This document shows positions 60,019-64,000 of a stretch of 64,000 bases of DNA, piece by piece. This stretch comes from Microbacterium sp. LWO13-1.2 (GTDB lineage Bacteria; Actinomycetota; Actinomycetes; Actinomycetales; Microbacteriaceae). The notes under the pieces are model-generated. The model searched no databases. It saw only the letters and a program-made list of their open reading frames with translations, and was not told the DNA's origin. Made by a program: the position numbers and the translations under genes. The stretch spans positions 1,798,001 through 1,862,000 of the forward strand of contig NZ_CP151634.1 in the NCBI RefSeq assembly GCF_038397725.1, given 5' to 3'. The stretch's first letter is position 1. Each line of letters begins with the position of its first letter.

Positions 60019-60579
60019 TCAACGCAGCGTCGAGTGCTCTCCGAGTCGGTGCCAGGTGCGGTTGTGATAGACCAGCGCGCCGCCGCCGTCAGCGGAGTCC
60101 GCATCGCGAGCGAGATGGTGCTGCAGCGCCAACGCCGTGATCACCGTGGATCCACCCGCATCCATCCGATTCACAATCGCGCAGCGCACCCAGGCCCGCA
60201 CACCGGGGAAGACCGGCTCGCCAGTCGCGAGTCGGGCCCAGGCGGTCGTGTCGGCGAAACGGTCCACACCGCTGGTCGCACCCCGCTTCGCAAGATCGAC
60301 ATCGTGCTCGTCGAGCAGGTGCACCACGATCGAGGCGGATGCGGAGATCGCCGCCGTCGCCGAAGACTGTGAAGACAACGAGAACACCAGCAACGGGGGA
60401 TCGGCGCTGACCGATGCGACCGACGTCGCGGTCAACGCCACCGGTCCGGAGCCAGGGTCGGCAGTGATGACGGCGACGCCGCCGGGGTGGCCGCGGAACA
60501 CGGACTTGAAGTCGTCAGCGGCGAGGCTCGCTGCATTGTGCGGCGCGCGGATGGAGTCGCTGCGCGAGATACGGGTCAT
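60019..60579 (-). CDS. Flavin reductase (HpaC/HsaB-like), second copy
   Basis: A 186-residue split-barrel flavin reductase aligned along its whole length with the FMO3 partner at 31939 (GHPGGVAVITADPG, TSVASVSADPPLLVFSLS, LVYHNRTWHRLGEHS). No monooxygenase gene is adjacent. It may serve FMO1, FMO2 or FMO4 in trans, or be a housekeeping copy. The ribosome site before the ATG is weak. Confidence 0.88.
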   Translation of the reverse strand: MTRISRSDSIRAPHNAASLAADDFKSVFRGHPGGVAVITADPGSGPVALTATSVASVSADPPLLVFSLSSQSSATAAISASASIVVHLLDEHDVDLAKRGATSGVDRFADTTAWARLATGEPVFPGVRAWVRCAIVNRMDAGGSTVITALALQHHLARDADSADGGGALVYHNRTWHRLGEHSTLR

Positions 60580-60807
60580 GGTCGGAACGCTAACCGCCGG
60601 CGAATCCTGCCGGCGGTCCCGATCGTGATTGTTTCTTCAGGCGTGTCTTTATGACCTTCGGTGTCGCCTCCATTAACCCGCATGACGCCCCCGCGCTGCA
60701 GCGATTTGGCGGTCACCTCCGGGCCTCTGATTCTGAGGTGACCCGCCCGATTCGCCGGCGTCACGCCGCTTCCCACGAGGCGCCGTGGACCCCCACCAGG
60801 AGAGATC

Positions 60808-61716
60808 ATGACCCCGACTCCCAGCAGCACGCTCCGCCCCGCACCGGCGGCGAGCGTGAGCCTCGCCGGCCGCGAGGTGCCGCGCCTCGGCTTCGGCGCG
60901 CTCCACCTCGCGGGCCCAGGCGGCTGGGGAGCACCGGTCGACCGCCGTGCCGCGATCGCACTCGTGCGCGGCGCCGTCGATGCCGGCATCCGCTACATCG
61001 ACACGGCAGACAGCCTTGGGCCCGATGTCAGCGAGGCGGTCATCGCGGAGGCATTGTGGCCGTATCCGCGGGACGTCGTGATCGCGACCAAGGCCGGGAT
61101 GCTGCGCACGGGCCCGACGGGGTGGAGTGCGCTCGGCCAGCCCGCGTACCTGCGACAGCAAGCGCACGCGTCAGCCCTGCGGCTGCGGTTGGACTCGATC
61201 CCGCTCTTCTACCTCCACCGCATCGATCCGACCTACCCCCTCGAGGATCAGGTCGGCGCACTTCTCGAGCTCCGCGACGAAGGCGTCATCGAGCACATCG
61301 GCTTGAGCGCCGTCACTCTCTCGCAGCTGCACGCGGCGCAGCAGATCGCCCCGATCGCTGCAGTGCAGAACCACTACAACGTGGTCAGCCGAGGATCCGG
61401 CGACGTCCTCGCCGCGGCAGAAGACGCCGGCATTCCCTTCGTCTCCTTCTGGAGCCTGGGGCACGGACGCACGCTTCTCGACGACCCGGCGATCGTTGCG
61501 CTCGCCGCCGAGGCGCGCCTATCGGCGGCGACGCTTCTCCTCGCGTGGATCCTGCACAGCTCCCGCGCATCGCTGCCGTTGGTGGGCACCGGCCGAATTG
61601 TGCACCTCCACGACAACGTGGAGGCGCTCCGCGTCGAGCTGCCCGCTGGAGTCCTCGGCCGACTCGATGCGTGGGCGGCGAACCGCGACCCCGTTCCCGC
61701 CTTCCAGACTCGCTGA
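60808..61716 (+). CDS. Aldo/keto reductase-family protein lacking the catalytic Tyr
   Basis: A 302-residue TIM-barrel protein with Asp65, Lys95 (VIATKAG) and His137 (FYLHRID) of the aldo/keto reductase tetrad. The catalytic Tyr of the usual D-T-A-x-x-Y-G motif is Leu70 (IDTADSLG). The CTT codon is at least two changes away from a Tyr codon, so a single read error does not explain it. The protein may be inactive, sensory or use different chemistry. AGGAGAG precedes the ATG. It lies 43 bases before the peptide-binding lipoprotein gene on the same strand. Confidence 0.88.
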   Translation: MTPTPSSTLRPAPAASVSLAGREVPRLGFGALHLAGPGGWGAPVDRRAAIALVRGAVDAGIRYIDTADSLGPDVSEAVIAEALWPYPRDVVIATKAGMLRTGPTGWSALGQPAYLRQQAHASALRLRLDSIPLFYLHRIDPTYPLEDQVGALLELRDEGVIEHIGLSAVTLSQLHAAQQIAPIAAVQNHYNVVSRGSGDVLAAAEDAGIPFVSFWSLGHGRTLLDDPAIVALAAEARLSAATLLLAWILHSSRASLPLVGTGRIVHLHDNVEALRVELPAGVLGRLDAWAANRDPVPAFQTR

Positions 61717-61759
61717 TCACCCGACACCCATACCCTCACAGCACTCCCCAGGAGAACCC

Positions 61760-63382
61760 ATGAAACGCCGAATCACTCTCGCTGCCGCGCTGCCGGTGGT
61801 GCTGCTTCTCACCTCGTGTGCCGGGGGTGGAACCAGCACGTCACCTTCCGACGAAGCATCCCGTCGCTTCGTCTACCTCAGCGACCTCGAGCCGACCTGC
61901 TTCGACACCGCCGCGTACAAGAATCTCGCGAACTACAACGTGATCCGACAGATCATCGATCCGCTCGTTCGGCAGGACGCCTCGGGAGCCTTCTCCCCGG
62001 GCCTTGCGACCGAGTGGGAATCGAACGAAGACGGCACGGTGTGGACCTTCACGCTGCGCGACGACGTCACCTTCCATGATGGCGAGCAGTTGACGGCGGA
62101 TGCCGTACAGGCGAGCTTCGACCGGTTCATCGCCGACGGCAGCACTTTGAGCGCACCACGCTGGTACGCATCCTCGCGGGCGATCGACGATCTCACGTGG
62201 GAGCTCACCCTCACGCAGCCGACCGCGAACATCCTGCAGCAGCTCTCGAACCCCGACTACCCGATCTTCTCGCTCGCGTCACTCGAGAAGTACGACGACG
62301 GCGACCGCTGCGCCGACCCGCTTGCGCTCGTCGGAACGGGCCCGTTCGTGCCGGTCGAATACGACCAAGGCGCGAAGCTCATCTTCGAGCGCAACGACGA
62401 CTACGAGTGGGGTCCCGAGTTCGCCGAGCACACGGGCCCTGCCTACCTCGAGGAGGTCGAGATCCAGTTCGTCCCCGAGGCGCAGGTCCGCATCGGTGCG
62501 CTCACCAGCGGCTCTGCGGATGCGATCTCCAGCCTGCCTCCGCTGAACGCCGATGCCGTCGAGGAAGCAGGGTTCGCCCTCGCGAGCGCCCCCGCAACCG
62601 GAGTCCCGTTCGTCGCGCCTTTGAACACGACGGACGGCCCGACAGCGGACGTGCGGGTGCGAGAAGCGCTGCGCACGGCCGTCGACTGGGATGCACTCGT
62701 CGAGACGATCTACAAGGGGCGATACGACCGCGCATGGACGCCTCTGGCGCCGACGACGGCACCAGAGGGCGCCTACAACGCGGAGATCGAGGGCAGCTAC
62801 GAGTTCGACTCGGACGCGGCCACTGCGCTTCTGGCGGAGGCCGGATACACCGAGACCGACAGCGACGGCTACCTGACCAAGGGCGGCGAGCGTCTGGTGC
62901 TGCGCTGGATCAGCGACGCGAGCGACATTCGCGATCAGCGCGACGTGGTCGCTGAGGCAGTCCAGGCGCAGGCCCGTGAATCCGGTATCGAGATCACCAT
63001 CGAGCAACTCGACACGTCGGCATACCTCGAGCGGGTCGCGGCGAGCGACTATGAGATCGTCGCGGAATCGTGGGGGCAGTCTGATGCTGCGGTGTTCGGA
63101 TCCGCGACCAACCCGAAGGGCATCGCCCCGAACGGGATCAACTACTCCCGCTACGGCGACGACGACCTCGCCGCGTGGGTGCCCGAAGCGGCTTCGTCCG
63201 CTGATCCGGAACGTCGCGCCGAGCTGTATCGCCTCATCCAGCAGCGGGTGAACGAACAGGTGTCGATCATCCCGATCTACATCCAGTCGTTCCTGGTCGC
63301 ATCGAAGGACTCGGTGTCGGGAATCGCGTTCGATCCGGTCGGATACCCGACTGCGTTCTACGACGTGCAGATCGCCGATTGA
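61760..63382 (+). CDS. ABC transporter substrate-binding lipoprotein, family 5
   Basis: A 540-residue extracellular receptor with a signal peptide ending in the lipobox LLTSC and the family 5 landmarks GLATEWESNEDGTVWTFTL, VREALRTAVDWDALV and GYPTAFYDVQ (read in parts). It probably binds a peptide, opine or sugar. AGGAGA precedes the ATG. A permease gene follows after a strong hairpin, and the aldo/keto reductase gene comes just before. Confidence 0.92.
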   Translation: MKRRITLAAALPVVLLLTSCAGGGTSTSPSDEASRRFVYLSDLEPTCFDTAAYKNLANYNVIRQIIDPLVRQDASGAFSPGLATEWESNEDGTVWTFTLRDDVTFHDGEQLTADAVQASFDRFIADGSTLSAPRWYASSRAIDDLTWELTLTQPTANILQQLSNPDYPIFSLASLEKYDDGDRCADPLALVGTGPFVPVEYDQGAKLIFERNDDYEWGPEFAEHTGPAYLEEVEIQFVPEAQVRIGALTSGSADAISSLPPLNADAVEEAGFALASAPATGVPFVAPLNTTDGPTADVRVREALRTAVDWDALVETIYKGRYDRAWTPLAPTTAPEGAYNAEIEGSYEFDSDAATALLAEAGYTETDSDGYLTKGGERLVLRWISDASDIRDQRDVVAEAVQAQARESGIEITIEQLDTSAYLERVAASDYEIVAESWGQSDAAVFGSATNPKGIAPNGINYSRYGDDDLAAWVPEAASSADPERRAELYRLIQQRVNEQVSIIPIYIQSFLVASKDSVSGIAFDPVGYPTAFYDVQIAD

Positions 63383-63387
63383 CACCC

Positions 63388-63421
63388 GTGCGGGCGGGGG
63401 CTGCCATCGCCCCGCCCGCAC
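63388..63421 (+). terminator. Hairpin between receptor and permease genes
   Basis: GTGCGGGCGGGG and CCCCGCCCGCAC form a 12-base-pair perfect stem right after the receptor stop. It probably favours receptor over permease expression, as in the operon near 20.3 kb. Confidence 0.75.
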
Positions 63422-63451
63422 TCACTTTCCACCGACGAAGGGCCAGGGCAC

Positions 63452-64000
63452 ATGTCTGACACTCTGATCGAGGTGCGTCCGGTGGACGACGCCACCCCGT
63501 CGCCCGCCCGTCGGCCGAGTGCCGTCGTCGCGCTCCGATTCGCTCGCGCACGAGCGATCGACATCGCGCTGGTCATGGTCGCGGCAGCAACGCTCTCCTT
63601 CCTCACTCTTCAGATGATGCCGGGCAACCCGGTGGACACCCTCCTTCGCGGCACGTTCGAGATCACCCCCGAGATGCGTCGGGATGTCGCCGTCGCCTAC
63701 GGGCTCGACCAGCCCGTGTGGCTGCAGTACATCCGCTACCTCGGTGGGCTGCTCGTCGGCGATCTCGGCGTCAGCTACCAGCAGCGCGCATCGGTCAACG
63801 AGATCATCGGCACGGCGCTGCCGCCGACGGCGGCGCTCACCGCATTCGCGATGGTGCTGGCGATCGGCTTCGCCCTCGTCGGTGCACTGGTCTCGGCCGG
63901 CCGTGGACGCGGAGCGCGTTTCCTGGCCCAGGGCATCGAGCTCGTCGCCATCGCCGTGCCCTCGTTCTGGATCGGACTCATCCTGCTGAGCGTCTTCGCC
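63452..64000 (+). CDS. Oligopeptide/dipeptide-type ABC transporter permease (DppB-like), N-terminal part
   Basis: The frame is open to the end of the window and gives 183 residues. A hydrophilic N-terminal tail of about 30 residues precedes the first membrane helix. Then come MMPGNPVDTLLRG, YGLDQPVWLQYIRYLGGLLVGDLG and two more hydrophobic segments, the order seen in DppB permeases. ATG has GAAGGG and CAGGG upstream. The remainder of the importer must lie beyond the window. Confidence 0.9.
   Translation, partial: MSDTLIEVRPVDDATPSPARRPSAVVALRFARARAIDIALVMVAAATLSFLTLQMMPGNPVDTLLRGTFEITPEMRRDVAVAYGLDQPVWLQYIRYLGGLLVGDLGVSYQQRASVNEIIGTALPPTAALTAFAMVLAIGFALVGALVSAGRGRGARFLAQGIELVAIAVPSFWIGLILLSVFA

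Noticed and set aside
1..64000. CRISPR arrays, rRNA genes, insertion sequences and integrases
   Set aside because: No regularly spaced repeats, rRNA-like sequence, transposase or tyrosine/serine recombinase motifs were found.

Overview
The window reads as high-GC actinobacterial DNA. It has strong G/C third positions, many GTG and TTG starts, start/stop-overlapped operons, and a fused oligopeptide permease-ATPase. The overall style fits Microbacteriaceae, with Microbacterium as my best guess (inference; no rRNA or other marker gene is present). About 60 protein genes are recognisable. There is no CRISPR array, rRNA, complete tRNA, transposase or integrase.

Layout. 0-6 kb: a LIV-type ABC importer, an MftD-like flavin enzyme and a GntR regulator. 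6-14 kb: an atypical SDR, a metallo-beta-lactamase-fold hydrolase, a Rid protein, a cupin regulator, flavin monooxygenase 1 (FMO1), a creatinase/prolidase-fold enzyme (M24-1) and leuCD. 14-22.6 kb: a glycoside hydrolase family 3 enzyme with an oligopeptide-type ABC importer and a TetR regulator. 22.7-36.5 kb: FMO2; a convergent block of semialdehyde dehydrogenase plus 2-oxoacid dehydrogenase E2 and fused E1; then a VOC protein, GntR, FMO3, flavin reductase, Rid protein, M24-2, LacI-1 and a hydroxyisobutyrate-type dehydrogenase. 36.5-39.3 kb: two small redox genes, each divergent from its own regulator (MarR, MerR). 39.5-45.8 kb: a transporter remnant, an SsuABC-type importer and two amidohydrolases. 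46-53.5 kb: FMO4, FMN reductase, Rid protein, amidase, a second hydroxyisobutyrate-type dehydrogenase, a secreted esterase and LacI-2. 53.5-57.4 kb: a gene-poor stretch with tRNA-Ser-like 3' remnants flanking a 2-kb cassette of three unrecognised genes, then a CPBP protease. 57.4-64 kb: ordinary accessory genes (molybdopterin oxidoreductase, hydrolase, flavin reductase, aldo/keto reductase, peptide importer).

How it may work together. Three times the DNA repeats the same theme: an acyl-CoA-dehydrogenase-fold flavin monooxygenase, a Rid protein and a C-N or related hydrolase (M24, M24, amidase). Flavin reductases, importers and lower-pathway dehydrogenases sit around them. This looks like a multi-branch catabolic supercluster for one or more nitrogen-containing compounds: oxygenation, imine/enamine handling, hydrolytic opening, then oxidation of semialdehydes and 2-oxo acids. 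The substrate cannot be read from sequence.

The branches are tied together by a repeated palindromic operator with core CAATCGATTG and variants, seen before ten transcription starts between 7.8 and 52.4 kb. The sites fall into two half-site classes that track the positions of the two LacI-family repressors. This regulon, the triplicated module and the tRNA-remnant-flanked cassette are the three most interesting observations.
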